In this document: in pieces, positions 12,466-24,156 of the stretch | Numbering within the stretch: the first letter of the stretch is position 1 | How the letters are laid out: every line of letters begins with the position of its first letter | DNA from: Cheiracanthium punctorium | Lineage: Eukaryota; Arthropoda; Arachnida; Araneae; Cheiracanthiidae | NCBI GenBank assembly: GCA_038373885.1 | Contig: JAWZYV010000114.1 | Coordinates: 310,001 to 374,000 of the forward strand | DNA: 64,000 nt | Reading direction: 5' to 3' | The notes under the pieces: model-generated | What the model saw: only the letters and a program-made list of their open reading frames with translations | What the model was told of the DNA's origin: nothing | Databases searched by the model: none | Program-made: the position numbers and the translations under genes

Positions 12466-13255
12466 ACTCATAATAAAGCGTTTTCCCTTGTTTTTTTTCT
12501 TTTTATCTTTAAAAAAATTAATTTGATCTTACTGGGTGCTTCCTTCCAATTAGAAATCAATATCATCCTGATGCTAATTTAAAATACACCCTTACTTATT
12601 TTCTTAGAACAGAAATTAGTGAAAAGAAAGAGGAAACTCTGTTTATCAAATATTCGTTTCCTCATGTTTCAGATACTCCGCCCTAATCAACGTATACTGA
12701 TATTAAGCACGTTCGAGTTTCGAGGACTGACGTATCGGATTTTTATTGTCTTTCTACTTTTACTTTGCTGAAAAGAAAAGTCCTGATATATTGAAAGCAA
12801 TTCATTATACCTTATTTTAAAAAATAATTTATTAAAATCTAAAGATTACGAAAACTATAATTTTTGGATTCATTTCTTTTTTCATATTAATTAGGAATTA
12901 TTAAAGCATGTACTAAAAATTACAAAGAAAGGCATGCATAAGTTTATTTTCATTAGAACAAGTATAGTTCGAAGCCTCCGAAAATAAAACTTGGTTCCAT
13001 TTAATGAAGAAGTTCCGAAAATATCAACTAATTCAGTTAAAAGTAAAACGTGTGAGACCGAACAGTAGACCTTTCTGAGCATTGTCATATTCAGTTTCCC
13101 AGTACAGGAGCTAAATATTGACATTGTCTCCAACGTTAACAACAGTATACTGAAAGTTCTATTTCAAATGAAAAGGAATCAAACGAACACTTGTGAATGT
13201 TATGGTTCCAATAGGCATTGGCATTGCAGGAACTAAAGGGGTTTAAGCTGAACAA

Positions 13256-13297
<42 letters not shown>

Positions 13298-15225
13298 TAA
13301 ATGAGGGGGGTAAATGACGTACAGCTGAAGGTCAGAGGAGCTGAGGAGCTTCACGATAAAATTCAGATCAGCCTCACATCACTGGCGGCAACTTTCTTTC
13401 AAGAGCAGAACAGAAATTCATCTCGTCTGATAAGACAAATCCCCGAAAACAAAATCTCTGAAAAATATAGTTATCATTAAGTACAAGGTGTCTCCAAATG
13501 GAACTATAGCTCTAGAGGATTTGAACCATCATTAATTTCCAGTTGTGTTGCAAAAAGTCAGCTCTAGAATATCAACAAATTATGAGTACAGCTTTAAGTA
13601 CTATTGTTGTATAATGTGACACTGTGCAGGTTTGGTACCGAAAGTTCAAATACAGTTATCTAAGGAGTTAGAAGTTAGTTTTTCAGGCAGATATGGCGGA
13701 AAACTTTCGTTACAATCTGATATATATGATACAGAAAAGTTTGACGTTAGAAGGGAGTAATAACTATAATCGAAGTCACTATAACCGAATTCAAAATATT
13801 GTTTTTTAATAAAGTATTTGTAGCTCTAGCTCCCCTTAAACCAAAATCCTGGGTGCGCCACTGGACAGTATTAATAATTAATAAACATTAGTATGACAGA
13901 GATTAAAAAGCGATATATTTTTAAATTACGCTTTTTTATCATTTTAAATGGTTTCTAGTATAATACATTATGTACACAGATTGCTCATACACCTTTAAAC
14001 AAGAGAACAACAACTTTAAACGATCTGTATGCCCAATTTCCCCATTGCTTTCAATAGGATGACCAGCAACTCAATTTTCTTGCTAAGAAGGGTGGTTTGT
14101 TTTTTTTCCCCATATATTATTATTTTCTAAACTACGATTTTGTGGACTAAAATGGCCGCTACTAAAGTAGGTCTACATTTAATCGGATTTGCTGTGGTGA
14201 AAACGAAAACAGGTGGCGGGGGAGATGTACGCTACGAGCACCACATGTACACTACAAGCACCCTTAGTGGGGTGTACGCTATGAGCACGTACGCTACGAG
14301 CACGGTTACTTCCCACACATCGGCACGCCAAGAGATCGCCAACAATTTCACCCCCTTTTCAAGAAGGGTCAGTTAGTGACCCTGCAGATCTAGACTCACG
14401 GAAAATATCACGAGGATGGCCCCCGTTCTAAAGAGGGGATGGCAAAAGCGGGAAGATAGCAACCCATAAATTACTCCAGCCAGTGTCATTGTGAAATCCG
14501 TGTGTGGTACATGCAACGCTTTGAAGTACAGTATTTTTCAATGAATTTCGTGTATTGATATCGGAGATGTCTAGCAAGGGTATAATAAGAGTTCCTTTAT
14601 CAGCAGCAATAATTAAAACTTGTCTTTAGAAAAATATTTTAAAACGCTAGAAGCATCGCACTTACTATCGCTTTTTTTGAAAAAAAATTTTTTTTTGATA
14701 TTTTATTCTTTTTCTTCACGATTTTAAAATTCGCTAATTTTAATTTAAAATGCGTGCGCTCACTGTCTCAGGAAGGAAGGAAAAAAAGAAAAGAAGGGAA
14801 ATTTGAAGGAAGAAAATTGCGTTAAATATTTACAATTAACAATTTTAACAATTTTAATGAATAAATATGTAAAAGTAAATTGATCAAATTAAAAGTAGAG
14901 TAATTTTAATTTACTTAATTCGATAATCAGACATTTACTTTGATTAGCAGGTAGAAATCACTCGTTTAAAGTGTTTGAAACATAATTTTAGCAGATATTT
15001 GTGTTCGTGATTAAAATTAAAAATTGATGTATGAAATCTCCAGTAAAACGCTTAGCCACAATTGGTGTCCCATATTTTAAAATTATGTGAACCCTACTGT
15101 GTATTAAGTTACATTTATACGTTTTCAATAATTTGTTCTTAGTTAAATTAATTCAAAGACCGGCATTTGGTGGTTTTATCATTCAAGAAATGAAAGTCCG
15201 TTTGATATTGCTTTTGACCAACTCA
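12466..15225. other. No gene recognised; simple repeats and one MITE end
   Basis: Contains an (AAAT)n/(AAT)n tract at 13257-13303. An isolated hAT-type terminus, CCTGGGTGCGCCACTG, lies at 13848-13863; I could not find its partner or a target duplication. No coding motif is seen. Confidence 0.5.
14228..14306. repeat. Short tandem GTACGCTAYGAGCAC repeat
   Basis: About four variants of the 15-16 bp motif GTACGCTACGAGCAC follow each other, interrupted by CCTTAGTGGG. Function unknown. Confidence 0.6.
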
Positions 15226-15913
15226 CTTCTGTACAGAGTTGGGCAGTTTCGCAAATACATGTATTTGAAATACTATTTTCAAATTACATTTGTATTTTTT
15301 ATTTTCACAAGAAAAAGCAAAGTATTTTGAAAATGTGTTTTAAAATAAACTTTCAATGTATTTGGTATTTTCAAAATACTGAAAATACATTTTTCATTTT
15401 GACGTTAAATTAATCTTACACAAAAAAATTAGCTTGGTTTGGGAAAATCAAACAAAAATAATAGAACTGTAATTAATTTTTTCCCAGTTCATGATATAAA
15501 CAATTCTGTTGCATCTGCAATATTTTAGTGTTATATATGGTAACTAAAGAGGTGTTGAGATTTTTTGCAACGCTTAGGTTATGTTAAACAGGAAGGAGGG
15601 GGGAAATCTCACGCGCCTATTTAGATCAGTTTAATGATATTCGGGTCTAGGAGGCTTTCTGTATTGCTGATAACTGATTCACAAATGTGAATGCAGCTGA
15701 AAAGGGAGAAAAACATGTTTCAGTAATATTCATTAGATTTCTGAAAAAGAATTTATCAGTAATTCCAAATGCGTTACCAAGTTACAGAAAAATAAGCCAG
15801 TCAGCATTTCTGAAGTTATATTAGGAGATGTATCAAGCTTCCAGTTAAGATGAGTTTGCGAGTCGGGCAATTCTCAGTGGAAAAATTTTCAAATTTTATC
15901 TGTAGATGCAAAT

Positions 15914-16006
15914 GAGAAAGTTAAGAAGTGCCAGCTTTGTCAAACCAAAAGGTCTAGCATAAGTGGAACATTCAAAACTACTACAAAGTTTAAAACTCAC
16001 GTTAAG
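15914..16006 (+). pseudogene. BED zinc finger fragment of hAT transposase
   Basis: The frame reads EKVKKCQLC then KFKTHVK: a Cx2C pair and a first histidine with the spacing of BED fingers that lead many hAT transposases and bind the transposon ends. The frame then meets AAG|GTAAAA, which could be a splice donor, so the last histidine may have been in the next exon. It lies inside the hAT element with matching orientation. Confidence 0.6.
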
Positions 16007-16737
16007 GTAAAACTTCAATTTTATCACAAAATTGATTGAGTTCTTTTGCTCAAATGTTTAATTGAATTCAATAAGTCATAAATATTAATATGCAGGCTTT
16101 TCAACGCCTTTTTTTTCAAGTGTGGAAACCTTTTTTAATTGAATGCTCGGCAAGTCATACTTACTTCTCTTTCCATCAAAGCATGTTTGTCCTACAGTAT
16201 ACATATATTTATTTATTTGTTTATTTATTTAGTTTTGTTCTGTTTGGAAATCTAAGTAAACCTTAAGTTTCTTTTATTAATTTTAATTGTTCATCATTTA
16301 CTTATCTTTTTCTCATCAGATATTTAGAATCATGGATGGATTGTATTCGAGTTCTCCGAAATTTAAACCTCACCATTAATGTCTGTATTAAAAAATATTA
16401 GATATAGGTTTGAATACGCTTTAAGAGCTTGAACCCTAAATTTACGCTTCTTAACATAATTTAAGGTTTTATTTTATTAGCTTGGATGAAATGAAAATTT
16501 CAATACACTTTTCAATTTTTAATGTTGTTCTTATCAAATTATAAGCAATTTCAGAGTGATACGAGAGAAGTTGACGATAGCGACCGCCCCCCCCCCCCCC
16601 GAGAAAAAGAAATTAATGTAAAAGATCCTATTTTACTTCCATGAAATGGATGTATATGTCAATCTTCTAACTAACCGCCCCCACCGACGACAAAGTAACC
16701 GCCCCCCCCCGACAAACTTGCATTAATCCGCCACTGA

Positions 16738-17056
16738 AACTTCTACGAATGATGATGAAGATTGGTTTGAATTAAATGATTCCGAACCATATACCAAAAA
16801 TTCACGAAATGCGGTTGAACTTGAACTGCTAAAGTTTCTTTCCGAAAAATCAAAAGATTTGAAAGTTTTAAATTCATATCCAACAGTAAAAGAACTTTTC
16901 ATGAAATTCAACACAAGTTTGACAACTAGTGCTCCTGTCGAAAGACGTTTTTGCTTTACAGGTATTATAAGTGCTCCCCAAAGAAATTTACTAAGCGATA
17001 ATCAGTTCGAAAAACTAGTTTTTTTTAAAGCAAATTATTCTCTTTCTAAATCATAG
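16738..17056 (+). pseudogene. hAT transposase C-terminal dimerisation domain
   Basis: An open frame from about 16738 to the stop at 17054-17056. It contains DDEDWFEL, VELELLKFLSEK, YPTVKELFMKFNTSLT, SAPVERRFCFTG and RNLLSDNQFEKLVFFKAN. SAPVERxF...G followed by RN.LS...F.KLV..KAN is the signature of the hAT dimerisation region. The upstream catalytic core is not joined to it: the reading is cut by a MITE end (CCGCCACTG, 16729-16737). Sequence conservation suggests decay is moderate. Confidence 0.88.
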
Positions 17057-17204
17057 TGCTTAAAATAACTAACTATGCCATCTTTTAAAAATCCTTTTCA
17101 AAATTTCTTTATTAAATTGTATACTGTTAAGTAAATTAATACAATGACACACTTTTCTTTTGTAGTAATATATGAATGCATCTTGTGTTTGCGTGATTAT
17201 GGAA

Positions 17205-17430
17205 ACGCTATACTAGGGCAATCTGCCAAGGATGGGGGGTGTGCCTAGGTAGGAGAACTTTCTAAGGGGGTTCTAAAGCGTATTCACGTTGCATCTGGAA
17301 AAAACCTACCAAAAATCCAGACTGTTAGATCGACAGCTGCTCGATGGGACCCGATCCCGGGACCTTCACTCCTCGGCCGTCTACCATTTTCAGTGACATA
17401 ACTACTGTGCGATGGTAAGGCTATAAATGT
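17205..17430 (-). repeat. tRNA-derived SINE inserted in the hAT element
   Basis: On the minus strand, a head with GGTCCCGGGATCGGGTCCC (B-box-like) is followed by AGCTGTCGATCTAAC, a CCAGATGCAACGTGAATACG body and a C-rich tail. It is the same family as 28805-29040. Confidence 0.65.
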
Positions 17431-17603
17431 ATCTTAAAGTAGAAATATAATTCAACTCATCTTCGTTTAGAAATATATTTAATTTTATATTTCAATTCCA
17501 TTCATTATCACTGAAAAATAACGTTCAATAAATACTTGTCACACATTTTTGCTTTCATGCCTTTTAAGATGCAATTTATTCCAGGAAAAATTCAAGTATA
17601 TGT

Positions 17604-17627
17604 AAAAAAAAAAAAAAAAAAAAAAAA
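17604..17627. repeat. Poly(A) run
   Basis: A homopolymer A tract within the 3' part of the hAT element. Confidence 0.9.
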
Positions 17628-17878
17628 GTTACTATTAAATGTTTTTGTTCATCTTAAAATACACCGGAATAAAATAAACTAGAAGTTTCTGTAGAAAATT
17701 TTACTTAATTGAAGTTTTAGCCGTATTTCGTGTGTATTAAGAAAATACATGTAGTTTGTATTTTTTCAATTTAGAAAGCATTTTGTATTTTGTAATTTTT
17801 TGTGTTTGAATAAATGTAATTTGTATTTTGCATCGAAAATACATTCTTTTATGTATTTTGCCCAACTCTGCTTCTGTA

Positions 17879-19015
17879 GCTGCCTCCGTTGCACTGGAGA
17901 GAGTATGAGGGAACGTCCTCTAAGTGAAACTGTACTCCCCCTTTCTATACAACGGGGCATGAGGGGGAGAAAAGCAATAAACTTTAGGTTTACCCTGGCC
18001 GATCTGTGGGAAGATAGGTACGAGCACGACACCCTTTGACTATAGGGTGGATCCAAGTGGGGGGGGGGGTTGAAAATTGCATCTTCCGTTCCCTTTATCA
18101 TGAAATTTATGGTGTGGACTGAGAATAAGACTAGGAAAGGGGGGGGGATTCATCGCAGATTATCAGCTTCGGCGATCTGCTGTAGTAGTGCTGAAGCACA
18201 AAAAACAAAAACAAAACTGGTGTTTCGTTGGAATTGATTAGATTTAGCTATTGCATTAGCATCTTGGAATATTGTTCATCGAATCGTTGAATAAACACTT
18301 CTGTGGTTGGATCATTTTTATGTCTTGTAAATAATGATAACAATTATCTAAATAAATTAATCAAGTCAAAAATGAACAAAAATTTGTAATTTATATTTTT
18401 TAAGTGAATCTAATATTGTTTATCATGCTGTGTATGAAGTATATACAATCATATATCTATATCGTGTATATTGAATCAGCCATTACTGTACTTAAATTTA
18501 TATTCAGTTCAAGTAAATTAATGTTTAAAAAATGAAGATTTTGTAATATTGTCTTTTACTAAATACGGATTTTAAATTAATGAAAGCGACACAGAAGAAG
18601 TATACTAGTTCTTCAGCTCTTCTATAGTGTTTCATTATATTTAATTAAAATACCGACAAGTCTAATCAAACAGTTATGAATATTATAATTTTAGGAGCTT
18701 TCAGAATCAAATATTGTTTACTAATGTAAGCAATATTGTATTACTCAGGTAAGTAATCGAAAATTAAGCCTGGCCTAAATAATTCTCTCTACAATTTAAG
18801 TTTTTCCATTTATTTTTACATACGTGCTATGAGTAAGGATAACAAAAGTAAATAAAAAGCATCGGAAAAAATTTTGATTTTAGAAAGATGTGCATATTTA
18901 ACAGTATATTACAGAACGTTAATATAATTAAAATATTTTTACAAAAAATTACTGTTAACATACTTGATTGAAGAAAGCCAGAATGTTGGTTGCAAAGTTT
19001 TTTTAAACATTTTAC
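17879..19015. other. No gene recognised
   Basis: AT-rich, with G-runs near 18060 and 18140. No repeat or coding motif that I can name. Confidence 0.5.
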
Positions 19016-19415
19016 AATTGTTGTTGTTGTTGTTGCTAATGCCCTCTGGCAACCAGCGGGGCGGTGCCAGATCCCTCAAATAGGCAGGCGATGGGCGAAA
19101 GGGGCTGCTTCCATTTTAATGAGTCCCAGTGGGAGGAACTCCGACTCAGCTTGGGGTCCCCTAATTTTGAATCAATTCCAGAGGAGGGACCCACCCCCTG
19201 AAATCGGCACCCCCAGAGTTATCGTTTAACAATTTGGAGGACATTGAAGCCACGACAGATTTTACGTACACCCCCATTAGGGCACACGGTCCCACAGCAG
19301 TCGAGCAGAGAGGAAGTTGACCTCCCAAGCACTGGCCAATCCGGATGCTGCTTCACTTTTCGTGTTCTTATGGGAATGGAGTTTAGTGCTCAGACCACTG
19401 CGGGTTTTACAATTG
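19016..19415 (-). repeat. SINE-like GC-rich repeat with (AAC)n tail
   Basis: A GC-rich island in AT-rich surroundings. Read on the minus strand it begins near CCGCAGTGGTCTGAGCAC, which resembles a tRNA A-box region, and ends in an (AAC)n tail (GTTGTTGTTGTTG on +, 19019-19034). A simple-repeat tail and sharp composition change suggest a retroposon; no second copy is in the window. Confidence 0.4.
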
Positions 19416-21603
19416 TACTAAAGTATAGTACATGTTAAAAAGACATATATTTTCATTTTTAAATTTAATAAAATAGTCATAATAAAGCTACCATAAATCA
19501 AAGAACCTGTTCTCAAAAAAACAGGAAAAAGAACTGTTCTTTTAAAAAGAACGGGAACGGTGAACAACTGTTCTTTGAAAATAACGGTTTTCCCCACCTG
19601 TACGTAGAATGTAAAAACGATCCATAGGTCGCACAGACCGTCGCAAAGCGGCCCGGGAGCCGTAGGTTGCACATTTCGGTCTCGAAGCAGCCCGTTAGCA
19701 GACTGGATGGTCACCGAAGGCGGCTGCTAACTGTTATTTTGAATTTGGCCGCGAAGCAGCTATCGACAGCCAAAACGGATCGCCGAAGGTGGCTAATTAT
19801 ACAATATTTAATACGTATACGTTAGTTCTTTAACATAGGTGCTGGATTAGAGAGCATTTTTCAAAATTCGCAACCTTAGGGGGTAGTGGGACAAAAAGGT
19901 CTTTTCACATATCCTGCGTGATCTCATAGAAAAAAATAGGTATCCGTAAAATTCTCTCCATAAAATACAGCACTCACGAATACCTAAAACTCAATTTCAG
20001 GACATTTTGAATATCGTCCTAGAAAGAGAATAGAAGTGAAAAAAGAGGAGGGTGACCATCTTTCATGGACGAAAAAAAAAGCATTACCAGTAAAATTCTT
20101 ATTTTAATGTGTAACAAATACGAATCATATTGCTTAGACACAGCTTGTTTGTTGAGTTATTGAGATTCTTGAGTTAGTAGCCCATTCATGCATCTCCGGC
20201 AACGTCGTACACGCCACCACCCACCCACTCCAAGGAAAAATAAAAGTCTATAATGATCACACTTCAAACATCGTCCTCTAGCGGTCGTCCTTTGCATTTC
20301 CGAACACAAGTTCCTATATAAATTCTGTTTGTCATGGGATGAAGTTTAGCAACGACCTTTTGAGACAGCCTGTATAATGAATCGCATAATCAACAATAAA
20401 TTTACCGAGTGGAATCAGAGTTTTCTGTTATATTTTAAATTACATTTTAGAAATTGTGCACTCACGGTGTATTTAACTTTGAAATAATTTTATTTTAAAC
20501 AGGATTCTTTGGTTTCAAAATACACCGTCACACTGTTGAAGGCATATTGACCTTGAACTGCACTTATATGCAATAATAAATGATCGTAGAAATTGTGTTT
20601 GAACTTCATGATTGCTTAGTTTATCTTTGAAACCCAAGGTGTCATATCTCATCTTTTTTAATCAATGCAGACTTTGATCCATTACGATGGACGGTAAGCT
20701 TAAAAATGCACATATTTTTGTCTTCTTAACGATAATGTGACGATAAAACTACCAGTTATGAGCTTTGTTTTTCTTTGTTGCTTTTGTTGTTTATTAAAAC
20801 ATTGATATTAGTACGAGTAAGATTAAAGCTTTGAGATAATATTTAAAGGATTAGTAATCAAAAAATTTAAAAGCTGAAAATAATATCAACCGTTTTAACA
20901 ATATTATAAAATTGATTTCTGTTAATGCTTTGTCGGTCAAAGGCTAAATAAACTGACGCTACTCCCCAGTAAACATTTCACGAACAGTGTTCAGCTTAAG
21001 ACTGTTCTTTTTGGAAATTGTGCAAATTTAAGACAGCTTTTGACAAAATTCAACCGCCATAGAGATTCGTAAAAATGTAAAATATCTCTTCACAAGTTGT
21101 ACTGTAAACTACTACAAACAATGAACCTATAGGAATTTCAAAACACAAAAAAATGCTAAAGATACGGAATTTTTGCAATATTTCCCTAAACAGGCAAAAT
21201 TTCGGTCCATGTTTAAAAACAATTTTTATGCTTGTGAATTTTTTTCTGAAAGTTACATGAGGCATGTAGTTAACTGTTAATATTAGTTTATAGTGCAGTT
21301 AGTGAAGAAGCGCTATGAATTTTCTCTAGTGTTTAATATTATTAGTTTGTTTTTCAAGCTGTTCAAAAGCCTCGAGACGTCTATCGCTTTTCAAATGGGA
21401 CACCCTCGGTTGAAATAAGCTCCATTAACTGACTTCCAGTTTTCACGGCGATACATCAAATATTTTTTAAGCTATGGTACTCGCCACGCCATACATCAAA
21501 AGTATTTTTCAATTTTAAAGCTTGAAAGCAGCATTTAGAACTTTTATTTATTACTTTATTGCACAGGGTTAGCGTAAATTAATTGCCGGATTTTAAATAA
21601 CTA
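19416..21603. other. No gene recognised
   Basis: A GC-richer stretch at 19610-19800 repeats the short motifs GCGAAGCAGC and ACCGAAGG/GCCGAAGG. The rest is AT-rich without motifs. Confidence 0.5.
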
Positions 21604-21605
21604 TA

Positions 21606-22213
21606 CAATCAAACCTGTCTATATCGAACTTGAATTACTCGAAAACCTGTATATCTCGAAATTTATAAAATTCCCTACATTTACAAACAAAATTCAATGT
21701 ATTTTCTATGTATATCTCGAAAAAATTTCCTTCAAAATCTCTATATCTCGAAATTTAGTTAGTGTAAATTACAAAAATCTGTGCTTAAAAAGTATATTTC
21801 TTCAACAAAAGTTGCATACCGATGCATCTAAAGAAACAAACAAAAAAAAAAAAAAAAAAAAAAAAAAAGCAGAGAAGGCCGCACAGCTCTGAAATTTTCT
21901 TAGGTCTCAGGTAAACTTTGTTGTAAGGAATTCACAGGTCTTGGTAACCTTGAAAAGCAAAGCAGAAACAAAGGAAGTTAGACATCGAATGTCACTGAAA
22001 AACTATTTTTATCGTTAGGTACATATTTACACTTTTTAAGTGTTATGGATGTATGTAAAATAAATTTGCAATCATACCACTGTATTTTTTTTCTACAGCA
22101 AAAGCAAATAAAATGTTTTTAACTGACAGAATTCAAAACCTTTATAACTCGAAGTCTCTTTATCTCGATTTTTTCCCCTTTCCTATGAAATTCGATATAG
22201 ACAGGTTTGACTA
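21606..22213. mobile_element. Pogo/Tigger-like non-autonomous element
   Basis: Left end CAATCAAACCTGTCTATATC, right end GATATAGACAGGTTTGACTA: about 20-bp inverted repeats near the pogo consensus CAGTCAAACC. TA flanks both sides (21604-21605 and 22214-22215). Subterminal TATATCTCGAAAT repeats and an A-run (21842-21868) lie inside. No transposase frame is seen. Confidence 0.75.
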
Positions 22214-22887
22214 TATTTACGAAACTATTACAGGTATTACAATAAGTGATAGTCAAAAAGTATGATTTTTTTTCTTTAAACAAAAAAAAGAAAGAAAAAG
22301 AAGACAGATTTTAAATTACTTCATAACAAAAAATTGTCCCTATCGTTACTAGTAGGGTTCGGCAATTTCTCAGCAAAGTATGAAGGTATTATCAAGCTGG
22401 AGACATTTTTGGGAAATTATTTCTCGGAGCCAAATTTGGCGTTAAATTGGCCAAAGTGGCCAACCTTGGAGACTTTTGACTCTTAACTTGCAGTCTTTTG
22501 TGTCATCTCGCTAGGCAATGGCTTTAAAACACAATTTAATAAATGAAAATAGCATCAGAACATGACCAAATTAAAATGGTCCACACATGAAGTCCCCCGT
22601 CCGAATTAAAAAAAAAAAAATTATCGAAATCGGCACACGTGTTTAAATATTTTCGCCGAATATATACAAAAAAAAAAAAAAATAAATAAATAAAAGGAAA
22701 AGAAAAGAAAAAGAAAAAGAGAGAGAAAAGAAGGATTCAGATTGATAACCTCTGTTGATATAACCAGCGATTGTTTTGAAGCGCTAAAAATATATATGTC
22801 TTTTTTTTTCAGTTACTAATGTCAGATGTGTGACCCTTTTGTTACATGACAAACATCTAAATTATTCTGGCGTTTTGGATTTATGTA
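22214..22887. other. Low-complexity sequence
   Basis: Contains A-rich tracts at 22608-22735 (AAAT, AAAAG and GA runs). No gene is recognised. Confidence 0.6.
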
Positions 22888-22895
22888 CTCTGTAG

Positions 22896-23060
22896 CAGTG
22901 CCGGATCTAGGGGTGGGCAAGCCGGGCCCCTGCCCCGTGCGCTGCTTGCAGAAGGGCGTCAAATCGTCTCTAAGACAAAGAAAACTTGACAAAAAATGGG
23001 ATGGAGGGCGCCAAAAAGGGTATGTTGCCTTGGGCGCCAGTTCTGCGCGGTCCGCCACTG
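22896..23060. mobile_element. hAT-type MITE, CAGTGCCGGATC end
   Basis: Begins CAGTGCCGGATCTAGGGG and ends GCGCGGTCCGCCACTG, imperfect inverted ends. Flanked by CTCTGTAG (22888-22895) and CTTTGTAG (23061-23068), an 8-bp duplication with one change. It is GC-rich inside and has no transposase. Confidence 0.75.
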
Positions 23061-23411
23061 CTTTGTAGTGTTTTGCGTACAAATGTGCTATCACAGGGGC
23101 ATTGTTTCGACCAATGCACAAGCTGCAGCAAGTGGCGCGAAAATTTGAAAATTCATTATAAAACGATTGACCTAACAGCGGTGTCAACCCTTTCCTACCT
23201 CTCTGTCCTCTATCACAAGCTTACACATTTGGGTTAGATCCCAAACCGTAAGTGAAACAGCACAGACTTAACCAGTGATTGAGAGGGTAAACGCCTCTTT
23301 CGACCGAGTCTGCTATTGATCGTGTACGCTAAAGGCAGCTTGTGCATATCAAATCTGTCGTGCCTCTAATGTCCAACTAGACCAACTAGTTCCCTCTGCT
23401 CTGTTTGACGG

Positions 23412-23468
23412 AAGGGTTTGTCTGAAGAAGACCGAACGAATTTTCGGTCGAAACGATCGTTACGCCTT
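23412..23468 (+). ncRNA. Hammerhead-ribozyme-like motif
   Basis: Order of parts: AAGG, GT, the core CTGAAGA (23422-23428), one extra A, stem II GACCGA/TCGGTC (23430-23435 and 23444-23449), the core GAAA (23450-23453), a one- to two-bp stem III CGATCG, then UU/AC, with AC and CCTT pairing back to GT and AAGG as a broken stem I. The CUGANGA and GAAA boxes and a tiny stem III match type I hammerheads described from Penelope-like elements. The unpaired A before stem II is not canonical, so activity is uncertain. Confidence 0.4.
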
Positions 23469-23599
23469 GAAGTAACCTTTTATGTGTGTTTTTTTTTTTT
23501 CACAAAGTTTTTATTTAATTTACTTCAATATACATGTTACCTGAGAGTATGCTTTGTCGGAAACATTTCCATAATCTCATTATTACCAATGTAATATTA

Positions 23600-23745
23600 G
23601 GGGGTGCCCTCCGTGGGGGTCTTTTTAAGAGGTCCTAACCCGTCTTTACGCTTAGGTTAATTAACTCCGAACGGTTAGGTCAGCGGAAGCTACCTGGTTT
23701 TGAACCAGGCACCTTCCGTCTACTATTTTCAAGTGTATCCGCGTA
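23600..23745 (-). repeat. tRNA-derived SINE copy
   Basis: On the minus strand, GGTGCCTGGTTCAAAACCAG supplies a B-box-like element. A body with CTAACCGTTCGGAG and AGACCCCCACGGAGGG follows. Related to the blocks at 8935 and 60410. Confidence 0.55.
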
Positions 23746-23789
23746 TATTCTGTACTACATTACACATACAGTTTTTAACACTTTCCAAT

Positions 23790-24020
23790 AAGGTTGAAAA
23801 GTGTCAATGATCTCGGTTTGTCTGTCTGTCTGTCCGTCCGTGTTCTAACTCGGGTAAATATGCATAGATTTCAACGAAATTTATATATGTTATTCTTATC
23901 TACAGTATCATGTACCCTATTGAAAATGGTCTATGTAGCATTTATAGTTTTCCTTAGGAGCACTCAAAATATTCCCAATACATTGCGCTCTATGGAAAGT
24001 TATTCTTTAAAGCGTATCAT
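23790..24020. repeat. Orphan copy of the CATTRCGCTCTATGG module
   Basis: A GTCTGTCTGTCC tract, then a block with GGAGCACTCAAAATATTCCC and CATTGCGCTCTATGG. The same module recurs inside both Helitrons and both copies of the 2 kb element. No ends could be placed. Confidence 0.5.
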
Positions 24021-24084
24021 CCTACTAAACAGTTATGCCGATCCCTGACTGCAAGATAAAACTTTTTCCGCCATTACCCCGGGA

Positions 24085-24156
24085 TCCCATTTGGTAAAAC
24101 AAAATCGGCGCCGCGCCGGTGGTGGCATGGCGCCGATTTTGTTTTACCAAATGGGA
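24085..24156. repeat. Perfect 28-bp inverted repeat
   Basis: Arms 24085-24112 and 24129-24156 are exact reverse complements (outer TCCCATTTGGTAAAAC, inner AAAATCGGCGCC), with a 16-base GC-rich loop. A transcript would form a very stable hairpin. No flanking duplication or known terminal motif was found. Confidence 0.9.

Larger units (their letters stand above)
15234..17870 (+). mobile_element. hAT transposon with decayed transposase
   Basis: The ends are CAGAGTTGGGCAGTTTCGC and, inward from the right, CAGAGTTGGGCAAAATACA. A perfect 8-bp duplication CTTCTGTA flanks it (15226-15233 and 17871-17878). Length is 2,637 bp, within the normal hAT range. Inside on the + strand are a BED-type zinc finger fragment (15914-16006) and a C-terminal dimerisation domain (16738-17056). 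Between them are insertions (a GC-rich MITE end at 16726-16737 and a SINE at 17205-17430), so the central RNase H-like core is not readable. The sharp target duplication shows the borders are real. Confidence 0.9.

Noticed and set aside
22822..23237. Frames with proline/glycine-rich text
   Set aside because: They derive from the GC-rich hAT MITE at 22896-23060.
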